A stretch of DNA of 64,000 bases from Pithys albifrons albifrons (lineage: Eukaryota > Chordata > Aves > Passeriformes > Thamnophilidae), in NCBI RefSeq assembly GCF_047495875.1, contig NC_092460.1, forward strand, positions 10,158,520 to 10,222,519, written 5' to 3'. The notes beneath the pieces are model-generated. The model had not been told where the DNA came from and did no database searches. It was given only the letters and a program-made list of their open reading frames with translations. Position numbers and translations under genes: made by a program. Shown here in pieces: positions 1-13,329 of the stretch (within the stretch, counting starts at the first letter, position 1; each line of letters opens with the position of its first letter).

Positions 1-3000
1 ACATCTGTCTGCTCAACTAGTGCTGTTGATTTTTAATTTTTTAACATGAAATAAATTTTTAATGAAGTAGTGACAGTTTGTTGAAACATCTTCCTGTTCA
101 AGTCTAGAGCTCCATTGCAATGGGTTTTCACAACAACGTGTCTTGACAGTATGAAACCAAAACATCCTTTAAGTACAGACATCCAAATACAACACATTTT
201 ATGAAATAATGGAAGGGATATTAATAAGCACTAGGACATAGGAAAGACTTCTTCCATAAAAACAAAGTCCTTTTCTTACTTAACAGATTGAACTTCTCTC
301 AAGTAAAAATTACATGAAGATGACTGGCTGCCTCACCACAAGTGCTGTGCCTGTTCCTTCCTAACCATTCTATTTACTGCTCAGAAGGACCCAGTTTTGA
401 TACTTTTCCAGAGTGAACTGAGGCATAAGTACTCTTGCATCAGTAATAATGACAGTCACGTATCTAAACTAGAAGTAAAACACAAGATCTTATTACAGAC
501 AAGTTCCCAACTTTTCCTGATAGAACTCTCACTAGAAACAGCTCCTGAGCAGTCTGCTCAAATGGATAAAACATTACTCTTTGTACTATCCAACTGTGGT
601 AACAAATAATGGTAACAAATAAATGGGATGAGATTTCTTAGTATGTGACAGAAGATAAGGAGAAAGCATCTGAAGTTATTAGAGGAATTAGAGTTGAGAC
701 ACAAGTTTGTGTCCAGTTCAATAATTTGTTTTTTATACTACCATTCCTTTGCTGTTATAGTTTCTCATCTGGCCCTACAGCACAGACTTGGATCAGATAA
801 CCTTCAGTGGCTCCTCTCAACCTAAACTGTTCTACTGCTCTATCAATACTGCGAATACCAATATCTTGCAGAGGTGCAAGTTCATGTCTGATGGCCTTCA
901 CACTCACCTCTGCCCCATGACTGACTTGTATTACTGTTCACCTCATGCCGAAGAACAGCTTGGGGAACACGGGTTGGACAAGGTGGGGTGGTGGGAGGAG
1001 GAGAAAGTCCATGAAGGAAAGAGAAGCTCTGTATCTGTAAAACTTATTTATCTGGGTTTGGTAAAACAGGAATGATCTCACAGCTTTTCTGATAAGGCCC
1101 TAGCTCAGCTTGTTTTCGTTCTATGAATTTAGAAATATGAAGAGGATTAGCTGCCATGCTTTCATGTGTGAAAAGAACAAATGATTTTATTCATGTCATA
1201 GGCTAGGGATTGCTGACTGCTAATCAGCCAAAACTGTTCTGATATGTTTGCAGAGCAACATCTGCATAATACTCAGTGGCTTTATTTTATAAAGGCCCTT
1301 TCGCTCTTCACTTCAGAATGTGAAATCAATCAGGGGTTTGAGCTTAAGTCAGCATTATCAGAGGCAACAAAGGGCAAATACTAACCCTGGGGTTTGGTTT
1401 GGCAACAACAGGCAGAGAAGTGATTCACAGTTTTCAGTTTGTCGACCAACTGGCAGTAGCCAGGACTAAGATGATTTTATTCATGACACTAAATAGCTTC
1501 ATATTTTCACAAGTTTCCCTTTGCATCATTAGGACAGTTAAGAATTGGTTTACCATATTTGCACCCAATTATTTGGGTTAGAAAAGCCCTCTAAGATCAT
1601 TGAGTTCAATGGTAAACCCAGCACTGCCCTGTCCATCACTAACCTATATCCTTCAGTGCCACAACCACGTCTTTTAAACACCTCCAGTGACGGAGCCTGT
1701 GCCAGTATTTGATAACCCTTCTGGTGAAAAAAAAATTCCTAATATCCAATGCAAACCTCCCCTGGCAAAACTTGAGGCCATTTCCTCTTGTATTATCCAA
1801 AACATTACAGTGATCAAAATCCCATGTACTATATGTATAACCCTTAACCCAACTTTCCCTACCCCTCCTGGCTTTAGGAAGCTTTTAGGTCACACTTCCT
1901 TCTTACCTTAATCTAGAATTTTTATTTAAGTATACACTTGCATCATTGTTTACCCAAGCCAAACACCTCTCTCAACTGTTAAGAGTACACAGGGCATATA
2001 AAACATTATTTTTATTCCTTTCTCCTCTCTCAAGAGTCTCCATGGCCAAGACAGCAGTGATGACACCCATCTACACACAGCTGCCAACTGCATATTGACA
2101 CAGTCTCCTGATTTTTTTCTAGCTCAAAATACCTGTTTTCCCTTACCCTGTAGAAAAGCTCTTTTTATTTTCAATATCAATATCAAGTTAAAAGACAACT
2201 GATGCAAACCAAAAAGCCTTCTCAGTTTGTGAAAAAAACGATGAGGAAAATGAGTGGAACAAATATGAAGGTGAGAGCACTCACTCCACACCTGTGCAGG
2301 CTGCCCCCTCCTCACAACACTCCAGAACCACCTGCTGAACTAAGCAAATGGGACACAAGAGCTGAGAAGCAGCAGCCCAGGACAGCCACTTGGTCTTTCC
2401 TCAGTATCCAAAAAGTACAAAGCCATTAAGTCCCTTTACACCTTCGCAGCATGCACATCGACAGGTACCTACTGACAGCTCGTCTAGGTCAACTCCAAAT
2501 CACTACTAAGTTTTGCAACTTTCTACCTTTTTGTTTCTTTGGGATATGTTATATTTGGAGTCTTCTGATTTGGAATGCTGGCCACTTTTCCCTGTGGGAA
2601 AACCTGTCTGTACTGGGAAGGGATGGCCAAGAGAGCATGACAAGAACAAGCACATTTATTATGATATCTTTTATAATCTTCTGTCCTGCTGTACTCTATG
2701 AAGGTGGTAAGGAGAAACAGGCAGTATGTTTTACTACTTACTTTGGAACTTTCCTTAAAACCTATGTGAGGGACATATGAGAGGTTACATTTAGTCTCAA
2801 AATATTTCTTTCTAAAGATGCAGAATGTTTTCTTCTCTTTATTTCCTGAACTGCTCCCTTTAGGAAGGCTACTCACATAGCCAACAGGAAGTGTTTGTCC
2901 CCAGTCCCCTCAGAAGTCTTATTCATTGTGGAACTAGCAGCAACAGTGGAAGAAAGTTGGGTCCAAAGTGCTCTGTCTGCACTCTCCCTTACTGGCAATA

Positions 3001-3876
3001 TTTGTGCTCTGCCTGAAGTGCTTCACCTGCCTGAAAGCAGAGGGGAAGGTGGCACATGAACTTCACTGAGCAGTGAGTCAGTTGATATAAAAAATAAATG
3101 ATTCAAGCACTAACACATACCCGATATTCAGGTTTCTGATTTTGCTCCCCTTTTACAGAAGAGGTGCCCCACTTCTGCTTTGGAGCCCACCCTTTCAGCT
3201 GCACTTAACTGCACTGTCCTGGATAAGGAAGCCCCACAAAGCCTGAACTGGGTGGGAATGCTGTGCTCTGTTCAATAAAGCACGGACCAGACGAAACAAC
3301 AGCTACAAGTAGTAGGGGAGAACATGCACCACACAAACATGTTATTTTCCGTTTTTTCCTTGTTTACGTGCATTCCACAAAGATGACACCATGTAAAAGT
3401 TAGGAAGAGACAGTTCCCTAAAATCAGTTGTAGATGTGCATGATTTGAAAGTTACCAGAATCGAAATAATAATCCAAAATACTGAAATAATGTTGAAAAG
3501 TTCTTTGAAATGGCCTTCCACACAACATGAGCCAAAAAAATAAAATAAATAAAGGGGACTGGAAAACTCAGATGGAAAGCAGGAAATTTCCTATCTCCAA
3601 TAAGTGATAGATCTGCTTCTGCCTCAAGCCATTCAGTGACCAAAAGTGTTTATGTGAACCGTATCACAGAAACTGTACAATATATTCCCAACCTAGCAAC
3701 ACTAATTTGGTCAAATGTGAGTATTTCTGAGCCTTAAATACTGGCATCTCTTCTGATTCACTGTGTATTAAACCTCTGCCTGTTAGTCTGAAATGAGTTA
3801 TGATATTCCTCACCATGCCCATGCCTTACAAACCAGAGGACCTGACCTATCCTGCCTCTGTCACGCTGGTTCTCAC
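1..3876 (-). other. SETD5: SETD5 intron, left edge of the window
   Basis: No exon of SETD5 or any other gene was recognised in either strand. The stretch is AT-rich and holds one old CR1 fragment (about 1575-1800). The intron runs out of the window, so its length is unknown. Confidence 0.75.
1575..1800 (-). mobile_element. CR1 LINE fragment, 3' end, old
   Basis: Read on the minus strand this is a truncated CR1 3' region. On the plus strand it shows the reverse-complement landmarks: GGGTTAGAAAAG, then AAGATCATTGAGTTCAA, then CACCTCCAGTGACGGAG, then CTAATATCCAATGCAAACCT and CCCCTGGC. It is clearly more decayed than the two copies at 21.6 and 30.4 kb. The subfamily cannot be assigned by eye. 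Confidence 0.75.
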
Positions 3877-4119
3877 CTGCATCTGGGAGCCAATGACAGT
3901 ATTATTGCAGGCCAGCTCAGTTTTGTTGATTGTGTCTAGCATAGCAGTTTTGCCCACATATTCTTTATTAGAGTTGAGGTGACGCTCCAGCAAGTTCTGC
4001 ACATCAGCACTGTACTGGTTCGTGAAGGCTTCTTCGTACTGGTCTGTCCAGAGGCGGATCCGATTCTCCCACCCTTCAGCTGTGTTTTCATCCAAGGCAT
4101 GTGCTTCAGAAGGGGAATT
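3877..4119 (-). CDS. SETD5: SETD5 coding exon 7
   Basis: 243 nt, phase 0 at both ends, from a TTTGCTGCAG acceptor to a GTGAGA donor. The 81 residues run from [12 protein letters not shown] through [19 protein letters not shown] to [19 protein letters not shown], the conserved stretch just before the SET domain in SETD5. The next exon is not visible between here and position 1. Confidence 0.95.
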
Positions 4120-7100
4120 CTGCAGCAAACAGCAAAGAGTGAAGGGCTAGTACACAGCAGGAAAACCCACCCCTGGTGCTCCAAGCACATGAATACGCTA
4201 AAAAAAAGGCAAATCTGTTCCAAGCTATGTAAGTGTTGGTGATGAGGATGCATTTTTCAGCACCTGCACCCTGCAAAACACTGTACAACAGTGCCACTTA
4301 GGAGTCTATGGAGAATTCTGTGCAGGGCTAGAACCTCCTGAGAGCTAGTATTTGGCACTGCTATTTAAAATAAAATCAAGCTAATATGTGGTCAGAAATA
4401 AAATAATATCACTTTTGAAAAATAATTAAGTGGATTAAAAAAGCAATGAAACAGAACACACAAAGACAAATAAATCTCATGTAGGCTTGTCCTACAGTCA
4501 ACCCACTCATGTCCAACATAATGACAGATGATGCTGACTGCATCTCAATCTGTGCAGTGACTGATCCAGAAATAGTTCTGAACCTTCTGGCTAAATGGTC
4601 AGTTTCAAGAAACTGAATGTAGAGCACAGGCTAATACCCAGAGGGTTAAAAATGCCAGTCCTAAGCAGAGCAAAGAAGAGAGGGCAAAACCAGGTAATCC
4701 GTTTACACTGTCTTGTAAGGGAGGGGAAAACAGAAGCTGGAGAAAAAAATATTTAAGCTTCATTCTTTACTTGACAATAGTTGAAGTAATTCAACAAATA
4801 TTCCAGAGGCCAGTAACTCAACTGGCTTCACAAGGGACTGAGACATATGTGACACCAAGATCTTAGTGACAAGGACAACTGAAGAGCAATTACTATTTTC
4901 ATCATATATATAAAAACATTAAGAGTTTTCATGCATATTTTACCATCTGAAGGCACTTGCATACTATGGAAATGGTGCATAGAGACACCACAGGATTGTC
5001 CTCTTCCCTGTGAGCCACCTGCTAGAAGCCACTGCCAGCTACAGGCCTGTGGCCAGGTGGAACTGAGCAAACTTCAAGGTACCTCTTGTACTTCTAGGAA
5101 CACACTTAGCTCAAAGTGCAAGTTACTTTTTCCGTCAGATAACGTTCCCATTTGATAGCCACACCTACCACTACTGCAGGAAATCAGAGATAAAGATATT
5201 GTCCCATCCATCCCTTGTAAGAGAACACGGAGAGAAACAAGGCAGCACTGCTAGGGACTCCCAACGTCAAACTTGTGAACTACTTTGATGTCAAAGCCTG
5301 AAATATCCTTGATGCAATCAACAATAACTGCCCTCACAGAAGAGCAGCCACAACCAGTTCTACATCCCCTACATCAAACACCTCATTCCCAATGCCATGA
5401 ATCAGTCATCTCTTGGAACTGGCTGGCATTATCTTACTAAAAGCTATCAGAAGCATAAGGAAGGTTCAAGGGGCAATTGCTGTGATACCCTTTTACAGAC
5501 CTGCTGTGGAACATGGTTGAGTTTATCCCAAGGCTAGTCCCCCATTCAGAAATCCCACAAGCAAGCCAAGAGAGGCATAAAGTACTGGGGGAAAAAAACC
5601 CACTACCATCACAGAGGGTTGTCAGTTTTACTCACCTTCATCCTCAGAGACTTCCGTGAGCCCTCTCGAAAGGCCTGTCCAACAAAACAAGGAGAGAAAA
5701 AATAAAGTATTCTATATTTTCTCAGAATGAGCATCTCAGAACCACACTCAATCTTATTCCAACAGAACAACACCAAATCTTACTCCAACCCTTAATAAAG
5801 GATAGCAAGAATTATAGGAAAACCTACACAGAAGCAATGGACTTGAACAAAAAGACTCCGCAATGCAAATCCAGTGGAAACTACTGAAAAGCTTGATGAC
5901 CAGAATTTCTGAACTAAAAAAGTTTGCCTCACACTTAGTAAAAATGTCAAGATCAGAACTAAACTGTCCTGACTAAACACACTTGCTTTGATACAAGAAG
6001 GGTCCACCAACAAAATCAAGGTGGTTCACAACAAAAACAACCCCTGAAGACCTCACATGGCTCCTGCCCCCAGCCTTTTATTTAATCAGTGCCTACCAGA
6101 AGAACTTCAAGGGAAACCTAACCAGTGGAAAATCATGGCAAAACTAGCAGATGATGGGAAATAACCAGCTGCTCACACACTTGCATTCCAATATAAGCAA
6201 TTCTAAATTATTTCAGTCTCCAAACCCTCACCAACAAGACAGTAAAGTCATCCCTCAACAAATGTTCATCACTACCTACATAGTTTTCCACACAGGCACT
6301 ATCTCTGTCCCTGAAGAACAAGAACAAGTGCCAAGAAGCTCTGCAGCCCAAATTCCTTAACAAAGCCTACTAGGAAATACCACAGTCCCTTCATTTTTCA
6401 TTCCATTCACAAACTGACCCTTTGCCACAAACAAACAGAGTCCAAAAGCTGTTTTCCCAAATTCTAACACAGGAGGGAAAACATGTAATTGAATCCAAGC
6501 TCTGAGCATGAATGGACAGCATTAGGAAATAAGGGTGGAGTTCCAGTAAGGTAATTTTTAAACCAACAGACACATACTCCAGCAGGTCACAAATACAAGG
6601 CTTCACATTATTACACCAGAAAGAGCAACTCCCGACAGGACAAAAGTCTCTTGTCTACTGCCAGCTTGTCAACCTGCTCCTAACAAAACTCCACACAGTA
6701 TTTGGTAGGAACTGCAGCAACCTTGTCTCACTCCACATACCTTGATCTTTTTGGCCTTTGGAGCAGTGCGAGCTTTTTCTGTGCTCCTCTTCCTCTTCTT
6801 GGGTTTGGTCCTCCGGACGCGGTTGACAGTCAGGGTGATGCTGGTGGGCGTGTGCTGTGTGGCCGTGTACAGCACCGTGGAGGGAGAGAGCTCTTCATCC
6901 CAGCTCTCGGTCGCGCTGCTGTCCCCGCCTAGAGAGAGAAGTGCTTCATTAGCTCAAGAGCACAGCTGACCCTTACACCCATTTTCACATCAAGACGACT
7001 TGCTGACCCTGCGTAACTCTTCCCTGAGAGAACTAGATCACCTCAGTCTTCCTGCCCAAACTGGGAACAGGTCTCTCAAATTTCTGATATGTCACAGAAT

Positions 7101-10100
7101 GACACTGATGAAAATTTTCCTTTTCTGTTCACAAGATAATCTGATTTTCCCAAGCGCTAACTGAGGTGAAGGGTAAGGAGAGGAGAAAATCCCAGTGACT
7201 GGGAGGCAAAGAACATTAGCAGGCAGTGATCACAGTTAGATGATTATAGCATCCAAAAAGATAAAGGTCTCATAGACAGAAAACAAAATTCACCATTATC
7301 ACAATTACACCCTCAAACTCACCTGACACGTTGTCCTGCTTCCGGCGGCGGAGTCTGATCACCTTCCCCCTGCTCATTCCTCTGCCAAAGGAGAATGCAC
7401 AATTGAAGCTGGTTTGTAGGAGTAAAGTCACTTGAAATTCAACAGGATGTCACAAGATGCGTGCCCTCAGTGGGGCCCAGGATGATAAGAACATCGATTT
7501 AACATCCTCATCTCCACTCCTGGTGCCACCAACACTTGTCAGGCTGACAACGCAAAGGAGGAGGGTCAATACTGGGTAAAGCACTGGGAAGAATGCTCCA
7601 GTTAGCAAAAGGAAGTCTATCCCACAGCCCAAAGGTGACACGGTTTGGTATGAGAAGTCAACACAAGGGCCAGCCCAGATCTGCACTGCACCAAAGCTTA
7701 CCTGCACTTTTCACACTTGAGGAGGAAACCATCTTGTGAGACACTGCAGTGGCACCAAGTGGGAATTGATTCTCCTTCTGAGGAGCTCTCACTGTCCCCG
7801 GAGTTTTCCTCATCAGGCGAGTGCAGGCCATTCAGTTCTGCACGAGGTATAATGGTCTGGACAGGAGGAGAGGCTGGCGGCGTTGGAGGAGGAGGGGCTC
7901 CATAATTATGATCCTGAAAATAAGTATTTGCAGTACTACTTTTAACATGAAGATATGATGCTTAGAAACTGAAGTCCCAAATCCACTGTTCCCAGGTTAA
8001 TATTTAACTGGTGTAAAACAGTAGCCTGAACTCCTCAATCTACCAAGAAGGCAAGGCAATAGCTCTGAAAGATGTGAATGGTTTCCTTCAGCACCAATGA
8101 ATTAAACTCAAAACCTATAAAAACAACCAGGCTATTTCAACATTAACTGTTGTACTGCTAATAATCTGAGATTACATCAGTGTTTAAACAGTGGAACCAG
8201 TTGCCCTGAGATGTTGTAAAGTTTCTGCCTGTTGAGATATTCAAAACCCAAGTGGACATGGTCCTAGGAAACCTGCTCAAGCAGAGTCAGCCTGAGCAGG
8301 GAGGTTGGACTGTGTCATCTCGAGAGGTCCCTTCCAGCCTCAATCATTCTGTGACATCCTGTTCTTCCCATAGGTTCAAACTATGCTCCCACTCTTCCTG
8401 ACTGTTCATTGATACTCATTGTTATAAGTTACCACTATGAAAATCTGCGCAGTTGAAACACGTATAAATAGTGCACAATAAACCAAATGGGGCATAAAAT
8501 TACCATGAGGAAGATGTTATATATTCATATATTGTCACACTGCATTCATATACTTCATTCAGTTAAAAATCTATCACCTAGAATGCTAATAAAGCTTGTT
8601 GTAGAGTATGTAGGACTTCACAAACAATAAAAACAGAAATGAAAAATGTATGGCAGAACTCAGCTGTAACTCAGTGTTCCCTAACAAATAAGCCAAAACT
8701 CCTAAGGCTTAACAGGCAAAGAACTATGGAACAAGGAGAAAAGAGTAAAAGTAGACAGTAAAGAGCTGATTCACTGCAGAGAGAGTACTCACTGCGTAAG
8801 GCAGCCCGCGATAGCTGTGTTTCTGGGTGGCCCCATAGCCGTGGCTGGAGTACACATTCTTCTCACTGACAGCTGGACTAGCTTCCACAGACTCTGGGCT
8901 GCAGAAAGGGCCAGAAGTAAAACCCATCAATACAATACCATTTGTTTAGTGATAGTATTTCACTGCTCTTTTCTATTGAACACATGAGCTCAAAATGAAG
9001 AAACTTCATGAAATCAAGGCATTATTATACACTTCACCAAGCATCATGTGTGCAGAAGTTGTACAGGATTAACCTGCTTTCAGAGGGAAGGAACCGAGTA
9101 AGGGCCACCCTTGATAACTCATTAAACTGGGTCTTAATCTGGGAAGTTAAAAAGATAATTAGCATGTAAGAAACTCAGTTTCCTTATGGTTGAGGAAATT
9201 GGGTCTAGTTCAACATTCACATCTGAACTCAGCCAGCCTAATCTCAGAGCCACTGAACAGTACTGCCATTTTATCTCTGCAACAGCTTATTTCGACTGCA
9301 GCTAAGCAGCTTTCCTGCACCTGCGCTCGTTTCTCTCTCCCTCAGATACCAATTGTTAGCCCAGTCCAGCATCCTGTGATAAAGCCTGCATGAAACCTGC
9401 ATCTATTCTGACAGCACCTACCAGGAGCTGGAGACTCCTGCTACAAAGAGACAACAAATCAATGACCTGCACAGACAGTGGCTACAGACAGATCAGATTC
9501 ACCCTGTGCTTCCTACACAGCAACCTGCAACGAGCAGAACAGGAAACGTGCTGCTGAGGTACAATGCACTCTTCCACCACAGGGTGGTGAAAAAAAACAG
9601 CTAAAAATGAAAGGTATATCCTTAGCAGAAAGCTGCAGAAACCCTACTCAGAGAAGGGACAGCTGCAATTCAATGCAGGAGCTATTAGATAATAAGGCTA
9701 CAGGCAGAACATCAGCAAGAAAACACAGTCTGTTATAAGCAGAAGATACAAGTCAGATAACCTCTGCACAGATCAGAAGTAGGGTCCATACCACAATACT
9801 GCAGCATATTACTGAAGCATGTCTGCAGATGAATTCTTTGTCAAAATTATAGCATGGAGCTGAGCAAGCAGTAAAAAAAAATACAGAAAAGGAAAACTTT
9901 ACCTTAGACCTCTGCTGCTATAGGGAGATCTCACAGGATTCTCAGGGGGTTCTACATGGTCAGCATGGATCAGGCACCACTCAAACAATGGCCAGCGATC
10001 ACGCGTGGGGCAGTGTTTAGGCACCACCCAAGAACATTAACCCCTGTGCCCTTTGGACTTCCTATTCGCTCTTGAAATCTCTGCTGCACTGAAGTTTGCC

Positions 10101-12723
10101 CCACCCTGCCACTGAACCTCATCTATTTTCCAACAGCACCAGCCTCTGAGCTTCTGGCTTGTCCTGGAGTAAGATGGATCTGTCTTTGCAACATAAAGGA
10201 GCAATAATTTCTTGTACAAAGAACTGCAGAAAGCAAGACCTTAAACCTACGTAAACAACATTTCTGTAGCTCAGTATTTAGGAGCACAGCACAATAAATT
10301 GAGTTGTTTTTCAGTGTGGCTACAGTCAGCTAAACTGTCAAAAGCAGGAGATATGGGTAGTGATTCCTACCAAAGGATAAACGTCTTAATAAAAGGCACC
10401 TTGTAGGGCTTGCCACACAATCCAGCCTTGCAGGATCTTTGCGATGGTCCTTTAGGACTTTCAGATTGGTAGTGTTAAATCCATTCAGGTTTAATCATAA
10501 TTTCAGAAACAATATTAAAAGCAAAAGAGCCTACACAGCCTAAAGAGCAGGTATGTCCTCTGTCCAAGTCACCCACATTCCTAACCACAGTCAGCCTGCA
10601 ATACCAGCAATACTGCCGCAAGCACTGGCAATAAAACTTCAGGATTGTTGGTGCAACGGTGTCCGGGGCAACAACGCTGGGGCCCACGCTGCCTCAGCAG
10701 CAGCACGCCAAGGAGCTTCCACAACTTCCAACATGCAGTCAGAATAACACAGCAAAACTACTCTGCAGCCTCCACATCACCCGCAGATGAACACCAACAC
10801 CTGTCAGCATTTTCACCTCCTCTCTGTATCAGAGGCTGGGGAAGACGCTAAATCTCAGTCTATAAGGAGGATCAGCTGGTTTTCCTTTTACCTTCCCACT
10901 GCCTTCGTGATGCACATTTTGGAAATCAATGCCTTGTAAGAGATGAGAAGCTCAGGTACCCCAGACTTAACTCATTCAACTAGTAGAGTTTCAAAGGCAA
11001 AGTAAAGGATAGCCTTAACTTTGCACAGACCCACGGAGGACACTTCAGCAGTAACAGCAAAGCCTGGAGAACAAAGCCCTGGCATTCCCAAGTCTTAGAA
11101 AACAGAGAAACCAATTCAAAAATCTTCAAAAGCCTTTTTTCAAAGCACTCCAGCTTAGTCTCAAACTGGACCTACAAACTTCTTACAAAGGAAAAAGAAG
11201 GTCTTTGCAGAAGGTCTTTTTGATATTTAAACACTACAACTGACATGCTCAAATACATATCTGGCTCTTCTCTCCACCACGAGCAGCTTTGAAAGCAGAG
11301 TACAGTACATGACCAAACTATTCAGCACTCTTTCTCCTGTCATAAACAGTTTAAAATTCCTGCATGTTGAGTCTTCAAAGTGCTGCTGTGGGAGAAGCAG
11401 AGTGAAGGATCATGTACCCACTGCAGATGAGTGACTTACTAGATTCTGATTCCCTGATTAAAAACAACATGGGGGCTTTAGGATGGAATGAAGCATCACG
11501 AAGAAGAATGCCTAGAACGGGGCCAGTGCCAAAGCAGACAAACAAGAGTATTAACAGTCTTGCAGAGAGCACGACTATGTAGTCAAACTCTGTGCACAGT
11601 CAAATCAGAGTGAGATGGAATGGAAAAACAGTGATTCATACCTTAGCCCACTGCTCTTTCAGCTCAAAATTAATAGTCTGGAGCAATTTCTGTTCTACAC
11701 TGATCAACCTGACACGCAGGTAGTTGCACAGTAGGTACCTCTAAATAATACATGGGGGAAATCTATCTCCAAAATGCTGTGTGTAAATTATTGTAAAGAG
11801 ATACTACAGCCCGTACTTCAAAGAAGGATGCGGGAAAGCAGGAGGTAGAAGCACACAGAAATAACTTGGGCCCTACCTCTCGCCCCCAACAAAAACATAG
11901 TACTCATCCGAGCTGACATCATTCTAACAACAGTTTTAAGAAGAGATCACAATGCAGCATTTCCTGAATTTGAAATGTTCCTGACTCTGCAGAAGCAGAG
12001 TCTTTAAAAAGAAATGCTAAGTCCCCTCCATCAGGCCTCAGAGATATGGTTGCAGTGAGAGCCCTGCACAGGGTAGTGTGGTGGGGACCCTGAGGGATGC
12101 TGAGTGTGCTCCTTGGAACGTGCTCAGGGGCAGAAACAAAATAAGGGTGTCTACACAGGCTGATGCTGTCTCACATCTCTAGTCAAGCCCCAGAGGTGTC
12201 TGGAAATCAGTCATGTAACACTAGTACCAAGTCCGAGCTAGTAGACTCTACTGAGAAGGAGGTTCAGCATGCCAATCCCTCACATTACAACTTTTGGAAA
12301 AGGAGCTGGCTTGTACCTTGCCAACGTCAAGCTCGGGTACAACAAATGCACAACTGCCTGTACTTGAGTACAGACTTACTAGTCAATCTGATATAAAACC
12401 CATACTTGAGTGCCTCAAACTGTTGGAATTCTCTTTTCCCCGATCTCCTCTGTCAAACTTACCAATTTCTGTAACACTGCATTTGTTTACACCCAGAGAC
12501 TGTCTCTGCATTCTTCTCTCACACAGCCAGTGGACCAGCAGTCCCTTTCTCCCAGGTGGAGAAAGAACCAGCAGTGATCCTACAGCCCCAGTCCAGGCCA
12601 TCCCTCCAACACCCTCCCCTCCTCTCTCCTCCTCTCCGTGGGTAACACTCACTCCGATCCTGCAGCCATGTCGGAGTAGGACGTATCTGGTGTGGTGACT
12701 CCCAGAGGGATTGCAATGCTCAT
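3877..12723 (-). CDS. SETD5: SETD5, N-terminal part (7 coding exons; gene continues past the left edge)
   Basis: Coding exons, in transcript order, are 12723-12653, 8898-8793, 7913-7702, 7381-7323, 6928-6741, 5674-5636 and 4119-3877. Together they give 306 codons in one unbroken frame, each intron with GT-AG ends and matching phases. The protein begins [11 protein letters not shown] and carries SETD5-specific blocks: [20 protein letters not shown], a WCHC...CEKC zinc-knuckle-like stretch, the basic RRTKPKKRK tract, and [23 protein letters not shown]5 is a nuclear chromatin regulator related to KMT2E/MLL5; its own methyltransferase activity is disputed and it is known to associate with HDAC3/NCoR and PAF1 complexes. 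The window stops before the SET domain, which should be encoded to the left of position 1. Start choice: this ATG gives the family N-terminus. Identification is firm from several independent motifs. Confidence 0.95.
5636..5674 (-). CDS. SETD5: SETD5 coding exon 6, a 13-codon microexon
   Basis: 39 nt, phase 0 at both ends, with a GGACAG acceptor and GTGAGT donor, encoding [13 protein letters not shown]. Because it is a multiple of three flanked by phase-0 introns it could be skipped without disturbing the frame. Inclusion or skipping cannot be judged from DNA. Confidence 0.85.
6741..6928 (-). CDS. SETD5: SETD5 coding exon 5 (basic, nuclear-localisation-like)
   Basis: 188 nt from a CTCTCTCTAG acceptor to a GTATGT donor. 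It encodes [19 protein letters not shown], then a threonine-rich run ([14 protein letters not shown]), then [11 protein letters not shown] and PKAKKIK, clusters typical of nuclear localisation signals. It ends in phase 0. Confidence 0.93.
7323..7381 (-). CDS. SETD5: SETD5 coding exon 4 (basic segment)
   Basis: 59 nt. The AG|A split codon gives R, then [19 protein letters not shown], and the exon ends in phase 1 before GTGAGT. It is very basic, consistent with a nuclear protein. Acceptor CTTTGGCAG. Confidence 0.9.
7702..7913 (-). CDS. SETD5: SETD5 coding exon 3 (proline-rich segment and zinc-knuckle-like motif)
   Basis: 212 nt between a TTTTCAG acceptor and a GTAAGC donor. It encodes a proline-rich run ([14 protein letters not shown]), [11 protein letters not shown], an acidic/serine stretch, and then [18 protein letters not shown]. 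The C-x-C ... C-x2-C arrangement corresponds to the start of the PHD finger of KMT2E, but the remaining ligands of a full C4HC3 finger are not evident here or in the next exon. Confidence 0.93.
8165..8352 (+). mobile_element. CR1 LINE fragment, 3' end, plus orientation
   Basis: It contains the CR1 3' landmarks in direct orientation: the 'agatgttgtaaagtttctgcc' type segment, a 'ggaggttggactgtgtcat' segment, 'gaggtcccttccagcctca' and a terminal 'attctgtgac'. It lies in the SETD5 intron between coding exons 2 and 3, antisense to the gene. Ends are approximate. Confidence 0.8.
8793..8898 (-). CDS. SETD5: SETD5 coding exon 2
   Basis: It begins after a TTTCTGCAG acceptor and ends before GTGAGT. 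The split codon GA|C gives D, followed by [10 protein letters not shown] and ending RGLPYA, the known SETD5 N-terminal block. It is 106 nt long, phase 2 in and phase 0 out. Confidence 0.93.
12653..12723 (-). CDS. SETD5: SETD5 coding exon 1 (start codon)
   Basis: The ATG is at 12723-12721. The exon encodes 23 residues from MSIAIPL to MAAGS and ends in phase 2 (GA) before a GTGAGT donor at 12652. The 5'UTR part of the exon seems to extend up to about 12827, where a pyrimidine-preceded TAG acceptor is seen, so an upstream non-coding exon is expected. The UTR part is CpG-rich. Confidence 0.92.
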
Positions 12724-13329
12724 GACGCCCGTCGGGGATCACGGAGTCCAGAGGGCAGCGACTGGCCGCTGCGAGGGCGGAGAGGAGCCGCAGAGCCTCG
12801 GCCAACACGTCACGGACATGGGGAAACCTACCAGGGTAGAAACAAAGCATTGTATCGCCGTTACAGGATGAGGCACCCCTGTATACCCCTAAAGGACACT
12901 TTGACAGCAAAAGAAAAGCAGAAATGTATTTCCATCAGTGATGAGTCACATCAGTTTTACTTCCATTTCATATGTGGGGCAGAGGAAGAGGTAGATGGTA
13001 GAGTGGAGTTTGGTGGAGTTTTTTCACACTGTTAGACTGACATGCAATGAGCTGCTTTGCCTTAAAGCTGATAATGACAGTTCCCCCCTCCCCCAAGTAA
13101 ACTGAGGACTAATTATCAGATAAGCAATCTATTAGCTCCTGCATATATGCAGCAGCTGTCACCTATCACCCACAGCCCTCCATCAGCGTTTCCTAACTCC
13201 TTCCCTTAACAAGCCGCAGGCAAAGCCCCGTCTGGGAGGATAAGGAGGCAGAGCCGGGGCTGACTGAGCTGACGCCTCTCACTGGAGATCCGTCTGTACG
13301 TGCATTCAGTGGGGCTGGGGCAGGGTGAG

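Noticed and set aside
12383..12910. 175-codon minus-strand frame covering SETD5 exon 1
   Set aside because: It reads the exon in the wrong frame; the correct frame starts at 12723 and is validated by exon 2.
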